Of a DNA stretch of 64,000 nt, positions 47,061 to 60,161 are shown in pieces. Both the position numbers and the translations under genes were made by a program. This DNA is from Larix kaempferi (taxonomy: Eukaryota > Streptophyta > Pinopsida > Pinales > Pinaceae), in assembly GCA_027924585.1 (NCBI GenBank), contig BSBM01000821.1, forward strand, positions 11,487,501-11,551,500. Direction: 5' to 3'. Each line of letters starts with the position of its first letter. Position 1 is the first letter of the stretch. A model generated the notes under the pieces. The model saw nothing but the letters and a program-made list of their open reading frames with translations, ran no database searches and was not told the origin of the DNA.

Positions 47061-47290
47061 CCTTGTCATAGCAATAGACAAGGGTAGTTTAGAACCCCCA
47101 TTATAGATGCATACAAGGGAGGTTATGAAGCCCCCTCATTTCAACATATGGGAGCAGTTAGCCCCCCCCTCGTAGCAACATACATAGAAAATTTGAAACC
47201 CTCCTTATATCAACTTACATAGGTGGTGTGGAACCCCCTTAGTACCAACAAACAAAGAATATTTGAAACCCCCTTGTATAAAAACATTGA
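47061..47290. repeat. subterminal repeat array, right part
   Basis: Continuation of the 33360-33831 array with the same GGTTT-GAACCCCC and CAACATACA words. The array fades out after about 47285. Confidence 0.75.
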
Positions 47291-50200
47291 TTGCCATAAA
47301 TAAAAATCAACATAAAAATATTTTCTTAGAAATACATTGCAATATCATTTATTAATTTGTGGTAGGGCATGGAGGAAATGAATCATCAACCTCCTTCTTG
47401 TAATGCAGGTGTCTTCTCTTGAGCTAGCACCCTTTAAGAATTGGGGAGAGGGGAAAGATTAACACCCATATTACATCATTTGTAATCTAACTACCAATTC
47501 CAACATTCAAACTTGCACTTTATAGTTTTCAACAATGAGACAAATGTTCCCAGCCAAGTCAATGCATACGCACTTCTATGCTCCTATAGTTACACTATTG
47601 AAACCACATAAATAACCAAGTATCTAGTTAAAAGAAGAGGTTCCTAGCACATGAAACATGCTTTAAAACCTAATTTTGATCTATTTAGACATACAACTAT
47701 TCAAGAAACAACAACATCACAAACTCAAACTTGTTAGAGAATCACAACAACATCACAAACTCAAACATATAACAATTGTAAATGAAAGAGTTGATAAATT
47801 AATTAAGACTATGCCATGTAACATAAGCCACTATGCACCTATACAATAAAAAAATAAACTACTAAAGGTAAAGAGCAAAAACAATGAGAACTTCTATCCT
47901 TACATAATGATCGGTGAGTTTGTGGATATCATATTGAACTTTGCCAAGCATTAGCAACACTCTTTCTGCATTTGCCAACAAATAAAACTAGTTATAGATA
48001 CTTAATACTTTAGAGGCAAAGTATATCTAGAATTTCAAGCATGAAAAGTGAATTGAGGTAATGGGAAAATTGAAGTGTATTTCTATTGGTTAAATGGTAC
48101 TTGTATTGTTTTGGATTTGGCGTCTATGATTTGGATTCAGTGATAAAATAAAATACTAGTTGCTTGGTGGCTTAATTAGTAAGTGAGCTACTAAGAAGGG
48201 GATTTAGCTTCCATTCTAGTAGAAGAAGGAGAATACCTTCATTCTAGATTTAGACTATAACAAGGTGTAGAAACTAGCATGGTATTTGTAATAAATGAAT
48301 ATGGATAAGCTCCTACCTTTCTTACCTCTATTCTTAATCATATGTAGGGAATATAGGAATAAAAAGGGTAAGCATACTAGAATGTGCATAAAGTACTAAG
48401 GGGGAATTCTCCAAAACCTAATCTACTTATAGTGGTGCTTTAACTAATTTTGCTACTTTATACTCACTAAACACCTAGTTGATTATCTAATCCCTAATTA
48501 GCACTCTATTGTTCTTAATAATCTTAGTTATCTCTATCTTTATAGCCAACACATATGGTTTTAGTTTATAAACCTAAGCTATGATCTCGACAAAGTCAAT
48601 TTCATCAACTAATGAAAGGTCAACTTATTCGTTTAAAATCGGATTGATAAATACGCAGGATTATGCCGGATTTGCTTCTTATTTATATGCTTAGAATGCT
48701 ACCTTTCTTGGAGTCAAACAAGGTGGTAGGGAGAGTACTACCTTTATGGATGGATAAATGTATCTTACTTATCAAAGTGGAACTCAAATAGGGTTATTTA
48801 TAGGTTAGCTTATTCTCCAACTAGCTAAACTAGGAATGATAATGTATTCAGTATTTCATGTTTACAAGCTTAATCAACTCAATCAACCAGAAGAGCAGTG
48901 GTTGGTTAGATCTTTCCTAGGTATGTGTGGCTCTAGATTTGGAATGGATGTTGCTATTATGTTTATATATTCCTCTATTAGTGGATTTGTGTGGTCAATC
49001 ACTTATAATGGATTTCTAATAAAGTAAACTATGTCATTAAGTTGCAAGGATATGTAAATACAATGATGACAGTCTAAATGACATGGGAATATGATGGTAT
49101 ATATGTGATACTTTCGCATGATGGAATGAGGTATACTAGGAGGGTAAAGATAGTGATATAAATTCTCACGTCTATAAGCACTCGAATATAGTGATAAGAA
49201 TATCATATATATATAGGACTTATCTAAGATTGCCATACATAACGGCCATTACATTTGTACCAAAATTACTAGCACTAATTGAAAGATTTAAATAAGTTGT
49301 TAATAAGGTAATGAATAAAGCACTAGTCCTAGAGACTTACTCTTTATGTAGTAATGGCTCACTTATTGATCACATAAAAGGAGCATTCGAGTAGATAAAA
49401 TATCCACTTATAGGTTTTTTGGGTTCTAGGTCTACCAGTGTTTGATCAAGTAGTAAATCAGGAAAAGTTCATGAAAATTGATCCACTAGTGGAATATTTT
49501 GTTTTCCATAACCCATTGTAAAATCTATAGAAGAGTTTGTTTCATAAGGTGTCCTTATTGACTAAAAATAACTAATAGAAATTATAGTAGGAACATTGAT
49601 TAATCACCAATTAGAACATATAGCTGCATGTGAAGTATATATATTATATAATAGAACTAGCAAACAAATATATTAGGAAGCTTTTGACTATTTAACTAAA
49701 ACTAGTAGGTTTTTCCTACCACCTTACCTACATTTCCTTAAGAATATTACCCTTTATAATAACACTCCAGCACTTAAAACACATGTCAATTCCATAAGAA
49801 CATGTGTAGAAGGGATGCAGAGACACAATCTGATGTAGAAACATCATACGTAGGAACAATAAGAGAAAAATTTAGTACATAACTGATTAAAACACTTTTA
49901 AATTCTTCTAATGACAAAACATAATAACCTATGTATGCATATCTATTAATAGATTGACCAAAGCACCACCATGGATAGAGGTAAATATAATTACCTATCT
50001 AGATTAATATGGAAACCTTAGATCTACATAGTATATCTTTTAATATGAATTGACTTACTCCGTTTATTTATCTTATTAGGGATTAGGACCCTGCTCTCTA
50101 GCTAAGAGATAGAAATTATTCAAGCCAATTTAGTGGCTATAGTCTAAACAAAAAAATGTTATTATCTATAAAAAAAAATATGGAAAAATTCTAACTTTTG

Positions 50201-50762
50201 TTTCCTATTTATAAGATCAAAATTTGACTTCCTTACACAAGCCTATAGAGGTAGATCCACATCAAATGGAGTAGTGATAAAATTCTTACCATCTCTAATA
50301 ATATAAATAGGCTAATCTTATATCTCATGTTGCTAAAACTATAACTATAATGATTACGAACAACTCTAACTCTCATTCTAAATGATTACGAACAACTCTA
50401 ACTCTCATTCTAACATGAAGGATGAGTTTCCCTTATACAAAGATGCATAGTCTAGTCATAAGTTTTGAAAGATTTTTAGGTTTGTACTTATATGTTAGAA
50501 TAAGAGGAGGAGCCATATAGCAACCATAATTGTAATAATAACTTATTCTCTATGGATTCAACATCATATGTAAGTTTCTAAGTAAACCCTAAGCATGATT
50601 ATCTTTCCCACATATTAAAAGGGCTCTACGCCTATTTCTCAAAGAATTCATTGGTGAATAACTCGGGAAAAACCATATCTAAATTAAATCCAAACATGAA
50701 CAAGAATCAAACCGTTCAACGATGAAGTCAATGTACAACATAAATTATAAGTTAACATTGAT
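47291..50762. other. intergenic, no gene seen
   Basis: AT-rich DNA with short frames only. It could be the interior of the CACTA-like element, but no transposase motif was found. A small duplication of ATGATTACGAACAACTCTAA lies at about 50351 and 50381. Confidence 0.45.
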
Positions 50763-51119
50763 ATTGTTTCTTTGTAATTCTTGCAATACACATCAAAAGA
50801 TGAAGTTAACAATAGTACAATCATATAAAGATAATTGCATAGCAAAACTGGTTAATATTGCACAACTATAATTTACCAAAGGTAATATACATCAAGATTA
50901 AATAATCAATATAATAAATGACTATGAATTTCTGCCATTAAAATTGTAATCTTGAACTATATAATTTGTTAGTGAGATATTTATTTAACCTTGTTGTATG
51001 TTACTGCTGATAAATATAGTTGTGCAATATTAACCAGTCTTGTTGTGTAATTGTCTTATCATTGTACTATTGCTACCTTCAGATTTTGTTGTGTATTGCA
51101 AGAAATACAAAGAAATAAT
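50763..51119. mobile_element. foldback element, ~140-bp inverted arms
   Basis: Left arm 50763-50904 and right arm 50981-51119 are inverted copies at roughly 84% identity by eye, around a 76-bp loop. Well-matched blocks include TTCTTGCAATACACA, CAATAGTACAAT and CTGGTTAATATTGCACAACT with its exact complement. No ORF. It looks like a foldback MITE or the product of an inverted duplication, and its transcript would fold into a long hairpin. Confidence 0.75.
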
Positions 51120-52600
51120 ATCATAAATTACGCATCACAAAGCACATATATTTCTCCTAGAAATCTAAATGGGAAAAAACAACATAAAAAAGGAGGCTTT
51201 TCTCGACTCCAAGAATAAATATACAACAAAATTTTAACCTCAATCAATAGTTGAGAGGTAAGTTGCAATAGTCATAGGAGACTAGAAACTGCAGTGTGAT
51301 CTCCAGATATCAAAAGGTTGTATTTCTTATTTCTTATTTCTTATACAAGGTTTTATTAGTTAAAAATCTCTTCTGACAAATACAAATTTATCACAGTTTA
51401 TGTAGTTGATCAAATATCATAACACCTATTTACATAAGAAGCCAATAATACACACAATACCTGCATGGCTTCATACAGTTTTCTCTTTTTGTTGGACATT
51501 ATAATCTATGACATAACCTTTAAGTTAGGAAAAATCATGAATGTGGGTGTCTATTTGAGGGGGTATTTTGAGAAAATAAATTTGGTTTTACCAAGTTTTT
51601 CAAATTTCGACAAACAAATGTTATTTTTGTGTTTAGAAGTTCACTTTTTTAATAAAAACAAAACTTGTGAAAAAATTGTTCTCTTTTTATTCATTATTAT
51701 TATTTTTTTTACTGAGATTTGATATGTCGATTTAGCAAATGTTTGACAATATGTTCTTATAAAATGAAATGAATGATAAATAGTCATGTTTGAAGACTCT
51801 CATTTATTCATTTTTAAAATTTTGTTTACTAAAAAATAAATATGTTATGACAATCTAACCAAAGTGTACTTACATATGACTATAATTTTTTATCAAACAA
51901 GTGAAGATACCATTTTTTTTTTTTTTGAATTGGATCAATGTGAAAAAATTGTAGAATATAAACATGTTTATGAAGTCTCGACATCCTCCCCAATTTCCAC
52001 TTAAAAATAAAAAATCTAAGAGTACCATTTTGAAGTAGACACTCAAATGATTCATCTCATAATTTTTCAATTTTTTTCATTATGTTTTTTCTGAAGTTAT
52101 TAATTTTTTTATTTCATTGAATTTTAATAGCAATTAAAACAAAATAGACACATGTTAACAAAAATCAATTAAAATTAGCACATCTCAACCAAATTCAACA
52201 AAATTTGTACCTATGGAAAGTAGATTCAATGATGAAAGTAATGGTATTAATTATGAAAGTAGATTTGCAGTATTGAACATGGCTTATACCATCTGAAGTT
52301 GGAGAAAGGCGAAGACAAACGATGCCTTGGTTTTTTAAAATTCACAAGTTTTGAACCGAAAAATAGTTCGATTGAAAACTAAAAAAAAATCGGCAAAATG
52401 TTTTTTTCCGTTTCGTCGCCCGTTAAATTTAATGAAGAATAGTTTTCAACTGAAAAATATATTCGACCGAAAAATTGATCTTAAAAATAATTATGTTTCT
52501 TGGAATAACACAAGACCACTTTTAATAATTAGGAACCTTATATATACATTATCATAATTCCACAATTTCGCATGTTTCATTTTCATAGTGAACTTTACAA
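51120..52600. other. AT-rich intergenic DNA
   Basis: No gene recognised. There is a short TTTCTTA repeat near 51326-51351. Confidence 0.5.
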
Positions 52601-52604
52601 AAAG

Positions 52605-53160
52605 TTTTCGAAGGGACTTTCTTTAAGGTGTTTTTTTTTGTAAGGGATTTTTTTTAAGATGACTCTTTTTTTCTAAGGGATTTTTTTAAGGTGATGTTTT
52701 TCTCAAAGTCAATTTATTTTAATGTGGTTTCTCAAAGGCTCTAAGACATTTTTTTTAACTTAAAGGTTCAAAGGCAATTTTTTTAAAAGTGTTTTCTTAA
52801 AGGCTCAAAGGAAATTTCTTTTAAGGTGTTTTCTCACAGGGTCAAAGGTAGTTTATTTTAAGGTGTTTTCTCAAAGGCTCAAAGAATCGAAGCTTCAAAG
52901 ACTCAAGGCATTTTCTTTTAAGGTGGTGTCTCACACACTCAAAAGCAATTTATTTTAAGGTGTTTTTTTCCTCAAAGACAATTTTTTTATAATGGGAAAT
53001 GGTTTTCTTATCAATTTATTTTATAGGAAAATTTCTCTTAGAGAATTTATTTTATGGTGAAATTATTCTTAAATGTTTTGTTCTCAAATTTTTTTTTTCC
53101 TGAGGTGAAGATTTTCTTATCCAATTTCTTATATGGTGAAGTTTCTCTTAGTGAAATTCT
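52605..53160. repeat. degenerate T-rich minisatellite
   Basis: Around ten imperfect 40-50-bp units built on TTTTAAGGTGTTTTCTCAAA, GGCTCAAAGG and a T run. Regular in the middle (52740-52970), fading at both sides. Confidence 0.75.
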
Positions 53161-53805
53161 TCTGAAGTGAGGACTCTTGCAAGTATTTTAGGGTGAGATT
53201 ATGAAATTATCTTATTTATTTATTTTAAGATAACTTCTTTAAACTAGATATAATTTCAACATTTCACAAATTATTCATTTTTAAATGATTTACAATTTTT
53301 TTTAATCTAAATTTTTTAATTTTTTGTTATAAGGTGTTGTTTTCTAAAACCTATATAGATTGAACAATCATGGGCAATAAAATACAATTCCAAAAATAAT
53401 ATGTTCGCATACAAGATGATGTTTTTCATAATGAAAATAAAAGACTCTATCATGATAACATACATAAGCTTACACATATTGGAGAGATACTTGTTGAAGA
53501 TGAAAATAGCTCAATTTACATCTTAATGTTGATGAAATGAATATTGAAAATCAAGATCAAGAATAGGAAATTGAACCAAGTACACACACACACACATTTT
53601 AAATCTAATAATTATTTTTTATAATGAATTGTAAATTTGAAAATACTTCATTACAAACAAATAGAGAATTGTCTCATAATGTCAATCAAGATGTTCAAGA
53701 TGCTGTTGAAATCCATAATGAAGAAAAAATTGAGTCAAGCACATGGATGTACATATGTGTGTGTGCTTGTGTATAAATTTGAGTATATTTAATTTAATTT
53801 ATGAT
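53161..53805. other. AT-rich intergenic DNA
   Basis: No gene seen. A short ACAC run at about 53583. Confidence 0.5.
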
Positions 53806-55680
53806 CACTACAATGAAAAGGCCCTTTAGCAGAGGTTATAGCATTTGCTCCTCCCAAAAGAGCCCAAATATCTGTTTATAGTGGAGGTCACTAGAAGAGG
53901 TGAGCGACTAGAGGTTTTAGCGAATTTTATTTATTTATTTCGGTGCGTTTAATCAACTAGATGCACCGATGCGTTTGTCAACAACTTGCATCGGTGCCTT
54001 TCATAATCATGTTGCACCATGACCCAAAAAAATCAGTGTCAAAAAACTAATTTCGAAGAACAAAATCGGTGTGTTAAATCGAACAATAAATGCCTCGATG
54101 CATGTAGTAGAAACGAACGCACTATATAACCTTTTATTAAATTTTTTTTTATTAAAAAACACGTTAATGTTTAGGTAAAAACCTCATCTCGGTGCTTTAG
54201 TTATCAATAAATGCCCGGATGTGTCTTATAAAAAGGAACGCACTGAGATATATTGTAATTAAAAATAATATAAATATTTTATTAAAAAATCTCGCAAAGT
54301 TTTACTTAAAGCCTAGTAACGGGGTGTTCATCAATAAACGCCCCAGTGCATGTAATAGACTCTAACACACTACCCATTTTTTATTAAAAATAATAAAAAA
54401 TATAATTTTATTAAAAATAATAAAAAATATAATTTTATTAACACGCAATTTTTTAAGATCTAATATTGGTGCGCTAGATGATACTAAATGCCTCGGTGCA
54501 TATAAAAGACCCAAACGCACCAGAAATTATTTTATTAAAAAATAATATATATATATATAATTTTAAATCCTACTCGCATCAGTGCGCCTGACTCTCGAGC
54601 GCACCGAAACAAGCTTAATAAAAAAATAACCGTGTTGTCAAACTCTTTTATAACCTCTTTAGTGCGTTTGATACCATCTGCACCTGTGTTGCACTTCACC
54701 CACCTAGACACCCTCACATCATGGTACACGTGGAAAAAATACTCCTATTGGCTACTGAATCTAGTTTTAATTTTGCCAAACGGTGGGAAAAAATTCAAAT
54801 TTTCCATACATCACCAATATGCCTCCTCGATGGGCTGTTCAATAGGTAAATTGATTCTTACTTCATAATTTAATTTTTTAGCAGATTATTTTTGAAAATT
54901 CAGCTTCAAATTGTCCTATTTAAAAAAATTCAAATTAAAATTTGTGCGGTGCATTCTAGCCATTCGGCTCGCACCGCGAAATGGTGCACCCTCTAAAATT
55001 TTATAGGGCACACCGCTGGAAGTGTGAACCAAATGACTTGAACGCACTACTGCATCGTGAAAATTTATTTTTAAAACATTGAATTGCATATTGGTACGTT
55101 GGAGACTGAAGAGCACTAGTTGTCCAATGTGCTTAAGTGTATTGAATGCATTGGTTAATAAAACCTAGAAGATGAAAAAAAAATTATATGGTGCACCTAG
55201 TGCATGTCAATGCACCGGTACCTGGTGCTCTGACGTGCCATAGGTGCACTGTGAATATATTTCCATAAAACCATTAAATTTAATAAACGGCTTTGCATTT
55301 AGATCATTTAAGCATACCATTTATAGTGCGTATATTTGAATTAAATGCACTGGAAACTACAATATATAAGTTTTTAGAGCACAGGAAATCATAATTTAAT
55401 GGTGCTCCTAGTGCACATGAGTGCACCTGTGTTCGATGCGCTAACGTGCTTTAAGCGCACCATTAACGGTGCATTCACATTTCAGCGATGCACCCTGATG
55501 AACATTTGAAAATGTTAAAATTTTCAATGCCCCCTTGTTTATCGGGGTGCCGGTAGGTAAAAAACACTATTTGGTGGTGCAATTTGTATATAAACACACC
55601 GTGGGAGGTGCAGTTGGTGTATAAAAGAAACGTTGGTAGTGCACCTATGTTATTTAGGCGCACCCCACCTAAAAAATTAT
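53806..55680. repeat. subterminal repeat field of the CACTA element
   Basis: Dozens of short words GGTGCG(T/C), GTGCACC and their complements CGCAC(C/T), GGTGCAC, in both orientations, with AT-rich spacers. In the left half, 150-bp-scale periods are visible, each with a GATGC-rich line followed by a TTTATTAAAAA line. Such fields are the binding sites of the element's regulatory protein in studied CACTA families. Confidence 0.7.
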
Positions 55681-56789
55681 TGTTTTGAGAGAAAAATGTA
55701 TTATTGATGTTGTTAAATAGGATGTTAATTGAATGAAATATTACATGTTTTATATATCTATTTATGACATTGATTCATGTTATATGTAAAATAGAGACGT
55801 GAGTGACGATAAGCTGCTTGGAAAGAGCGTGCACAGGTGGATCAGTTCAACATGGTCAAAGAATGGGGGGCTAGGGAGAGGGAAAGGGATTTGTACCCTC
55901 GCCCCATTACTGCTTAGACTAGAGAGATTTTGAGGGATGCTAGCCTCTTGAAGTTCTATCAGGAGGCTACAACCCTTAAGGGTAACTCTTTATTATTGTG
56001 TTAGTTTATCCGATGTTGGGATCATCACAGACAAGCATTTATTGTTGGTCCCTATCAGTGGCGCTAGCCCAGTGAGGAGGACATATATTTAATCACTAGG
56101 CTATCTAGTAGAGGGGAGGATTTTCCACATTTCCATAATGTCCTAGTGGGTGTTGCACTAGAGAGTCATCTAGCTTAATCTCTAGGATATATCAGTGATG
56201 AGGTCGTCCATCCGTCTAATATTCAGGTGACCGGTGGGCAGCTTAGGATCTCTTCTTTTAGTCGAGAGGAGGTTAGGTGCCTCTCTCTTTTGCTTACAAA
56301 GCTGACGCACTCCACCAATTATGGGTAATGCATTAGTTTCCCTCTATTATATTATTTTAACTCGTTAGTGCAGAGACCTAGAGGCATTAGGTGGTCTGCC
56401 ATTTTTTTGCAGTAGTTTTGTTATGATTTGGATAGATGTTGTGCAATGATTGATGGGAGGTCCAACTTCCCTTCCTATTCAGATATTTTTTTTCTATTTT
56501 TTGAGAGGTTTCTGGCCAACAAGGCATCATTTCAGCGCCTCCCTTATATGCTGATAATAGAGGTGCATATGCACATGTGGGGCCAGATGATGCCCAAGAG
56601 GGGGAAACCTGAATTCCTAGATAGGATCATGTAATATGTGCTCAAGATGATAGGATGTGAGGAGGACCATGCACTAGACATTTTTCCATATCCATATGCA
56701 GGATTGGACTGCAGAGGGTACCCCAAGATCTTCTTCACACTAGAGGAGCCACCAGATGAGAGAGGAAATATTATCATTATGTTGAAATT

Positions 56790-56899
56790 ATTGTTGTTTA
56801 ATTTTATTCTCTTTATACTTAATGCAAATTAAATATCTTCTAAATATAAATTTTTTACTGAAATTGTCTAATTATTATTGTGTACTATATATTTTGCAG
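56790..56899 (+). other. probable intron in the mobile-domain-like ORF (5' edge uncertain)
   Basis: AT-rich stretch between two coding-like parts, ending in a T-rich tract plus TTTTGCAG, a good acceptor. The donor could not be fixed. Confidence 0.4.
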
Positions 56900-57224
56900 A
56901 CATTCGCACATTCGATAGTGAGTTCGGGCCACATCCTCTCGTTAAGGAGGATGAGGATATGGAGTAGCCCAATTAGGATGGGCCACGATTGGATAGTAGA
57001 CATCCTGTCCACTATCCATATAGGACCCATGATAGGTATCACCAGGATGTGGAAAATAGGTTGGTGACATTGTTGGTAGATGAGGGGATTCATCCTGTAT
57101 GGGTGCACAACATTGTTTAACAACCGCACCTTGTGGAAATATGGCCCAGATTCTTCCTCGTGATATGAGGTTGTTGATGCAACATATTGTCGGTGCATAC
57201 ATTTAGTTAGATTCTAGTAGGGAT

Positions 57225-57420
57225 GACCATCCTCCTCCTCCTCCTCCTCCACCTCCACCCCCTCCTCCATCATCTTTGACATCTGTTACTCCACCTCCTC
57301 CTCCATCAGCTTAATCGACATCTCATCCACCTCCTCCTCCATCAACTCCTTCATCATCTCCTCTACTCCTACTCTACTAACCTACCGATCCTACTTCATC
57401 AAATCCTCTACTCCTACTCG
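57225..57420 (+). repeat. CCT/CTC trinucleotide-rich tract (proline codons)
   Basis: CCTCCTCCTCCTCC runs interspersed with CATCA and ACTC words, encoding the Pro/Ser linker of the ORF above. Confidence 0.8.
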
Positions 57421-57779
57421 ATCGACCTGCCAATCGTACCAATTTTCCCAACCATCCATCATTTCCTACTCCATTTGAATCTATTATAGAGATTCTCATT
57501 AGAGGGGGTCGTAAAATTCAGCTTGATGGACCTATCCATGCTTCTCTCCAAGATCTTTTTTCTCCTGGTAGAGGTACTAATGCCTTTGGATCTATTGGTA
57601 GAGGTTTCAATGCCTCTAGCTATGTTGGCAGAGGTGCTGATACTTCCTATGGCTCTATTGGTGGGGGTGACAATGCGTCTGGATTTGGTTAGAGAGATAC
57701 TAATGATTCCTCTACAAGAGGAGGTGGATTAGATATGTCATAGTAGTTATTGGACTAGAGATATATATTTGGCATATTG

Positions 57780-58420
57780 TATCATCAATTTGATGTTATA
57801 TATATATATATACTACATTTTTCATGTTTATGTTGATGTCGATGTTTATGTTGCTGTTTACTTGATGGTGATGTGTATGTTAGCTTATGTTAGATGTGTG
57901 TGATGCTTATGCATGTTATAATATAATGTGGCTTGTGTTATGTTATATGATGGCAATGTAATGTTTAAGATGTTATGCTCATGATTATGTTTATTTGTAT
58001 GCTTATGATGTTATATCGATGATTTTTATGTTTTATGTTAGATGGTGAAAATGATCATGATGATGGTATGTTTAACTTTATGTGGTGAAAATGACGATGG
58101 TATGTTTATGGTTATGTTTATGATGGTATGATGATGTTTATATTTATGTTTATTATGGTATAATGATGTTTATGTTTATGTTTTTTAGGTGGTATGATGG
58201 TATATATTTAAAATTATAAATTAGGATATTTATTAATGTCATGTGATTGATTGATCATTTGTTTAAAGTAGCGATTGTTAGATGGTGACAATGATAATGA
58301 TCATATGTTTATGTTTATGTCGTGAAAATGGTGATGATGGTATGCTTATGTTTATTCTTAGGTTAAGTTTATGGTGGTATGATCATGATGTTTATGTTTA
58401 TGTTTGTTAGGTGTTGAAAA
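57780..58420. repeat. degenerate TTTATG / GATGATGG repeat
   Basis: Irregular alternation of GTTTATGTTTATG and GATGGTATGATGATG words over 600 bp, with longer units containing GTGAAAATGA repeated four times or so. Not telomeric (no TTTAGGG). Confidence 0.7.
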
Positions 58421-60161
58421 TTATGATGGTCATATGCTTATGTAAAAGAACTTTGTACTATTCAAAATGTGGGTCTTTAAATCAGTAACTATTTTAGTCG
58501 ACGAAAACATCACAATTGCATTGTAATTTATGTTACAAAAGAAGTTGTTGTATGACTTAACAAGTTTTGAAAGCATTAGAAAGTTTTTCAAAGTTTTCAA
58601 AATTTTAACATCCTTTCGACCATTTTTCATATTAAATAATTCTTGATTTAAGAATAACTTACATATAGTTAACACTCATAAACATAACATATCAACTATC
58701 AATACAACACAAGTCAATATTTTAAACCTTTGTAAATAAAGTTATTGGGTTTTTAATTTTGGTCAAAATTTTAATATCCTTTCAACTATTTTTCATATTA
58801 AATAATTCCAACCTAAAATTTGTAGATAATTTGAAGTATGGTTTCATATATAGGTTGATATATGGGTTAGAAAATGAATTTGAAAGTATGGTTGGTTGTT
58901 AGGTCATCATAAATGTGAAAATATGGATTGGAGTAATGGTAATTGAAAATGTGGAAAAATGTTTCAAGTGATTTAATATAGGTTTAAAATTTTATTTTTA
59001 CGTAATATAATTGAATTAAATATTTTATGAATTTTGTATTGATAATGGATGAAGTTGTGGCAACTCTGTGATTTATGAATGTTGTATAATATGTCATAGT
59101 ATCATGTTTATAATTGTTGTATTGTTTGCAATCATAGTATTATGTTTATGTAATCATATATTTTTTTTAATTGGTTTTCATATTGTTTTCATATAATTTG
59201 TATGGATATTATAATTTATTGTAAACAATTTCTTAGTAATGTAGTAAAATTTGTCGTAATGTTTTATATATATATAGATAGATAGATATTATTGATTTCT
59301 TGCAACTTTATGTTGAGCATTATGAAATAATATATAATGATTTTTATTAAGGAAATTAAGTCTTCATCATATATTGTTGTATATAACTTAATTATTCAAA
59401 TGATAAGCATAAATGAATCTTTTTTGTAAGTGTAACCAAACATCATAACAAAAAGTCAAGTATTACCATGTAATATTATTATAATATATAAATATCAACA
59501 TCACAAAAAAATGTAAATATCAACATCAATATGACCTATCAATGTATCATTCAGATTTTTATTTTTTTTGACAATAAGTAACTTTAAAATGACACATCAA
59601 ATCTTTATTAGGAAGTAAAACAAATACTTAATTAAAAGAACACCATTTTCTCTCAATTGTATGCCAAAAGTTGCATTCTCCAAACTTCTTATTATTAATC
59701 ATAATACTCATTATATAATATAACATTAGTCCACATTGAAGGCACACACTTTATACCCTCTAAAACATTTAGGTGAAGGAACACTTTACTATAGTGACTT
59801 GGTCACACATATGGCTCTTTCTTGCTAAAAGTTTAGTTGAGTCAATTGAAAGGAAACTTCAAATACATAAGGATTTGATCTGATGGGTCGACAATCCATC
59901 AACAATGAAACTTCAAATACATATAGATATGAATATGCATATCCATATGAACTAAATGGAAAGAAAGAAAGAAATATCTTCTCTAACTATGGAACATATT
60001 TCACATCAGATTGGTTGTCAACCAACTCAAGTTGTTTAAACACTGCATCCAGTAATCAACTTTCCATTTCCACCGTCATAAACAATATAATTAGACCCTT
60101 CCTGATAACAATAACAAAATCACATCTCAATCTGTAAATGATGAAATAAAACATGTACATA
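58421..60161. other. AT-rich DNA, no gene seen
   Basis: Short low-complexity frames only. A tandem word CAAATACATA recurs near 59860 and 59915. Confidence 0.5.

Larger units (their letters stand above)
33355..47290. mobile_element. CACTA-like transposon end, split by the Ty3 element
   Basis: A(A/C)CTACTACATTTTTTACC at 33355 resembles a CACTA terminal repeat with the first C mutated. It is followed by TTAGGGG-type words and a field of ~45-bp units alternating GGG(G)CGGTTT-GAACCCCC with spacer CAACATACAAGG. This terminal-plus-subterminal layout is typical of plant CACTA (En/Spm) elements. The field runs to 33831, is interrupted by the Ty3 retrotransposon, and continues at 47061-47290. The opposite terminal repeat and a transposase were not found, so only one end is identified. 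Confidence 0.5.
55810..57743 (+). pseudogene. plant-mobile-domain-like ORF with Pro-rich and Gly/Arg-rich tail
   Basis: One reading frame runs from about 55813 (likely ATG 55852) to about 56790 with seven premature stops (55915, 56002, 56065, 56176, 56326, 56413, 56632), all TAG or TAA, and no frameshift. Its FIRCWDHH--AFIVGP-QW, PSEEDIYLIT-LSSRG and later RWSAIF blocks recall the plant mobile domain found in transposons and MAIL1-like proteins (pattern: hydrophobic-RW-p-x-T-x-x-F ... T-x-E-D ... GL). An intron-like stretch ends in TTTTGCAG at 56899. After it come an Asp/Arg/His-rich segment, a run of Pro/Ser codons (57225-57420), and several GRG-(T/F)-NA repeats ending at TAG 57741-57743. 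Function unknown; a DNA- or RNA-binding accessory protein of the element is a guess. Confidence 0.5.

Noticed and set aside
57780-58420. Interstitial telomere repeat
   Set aside because: The units are TTTATG and GATGG, not the plant telomere TTTAGGG.
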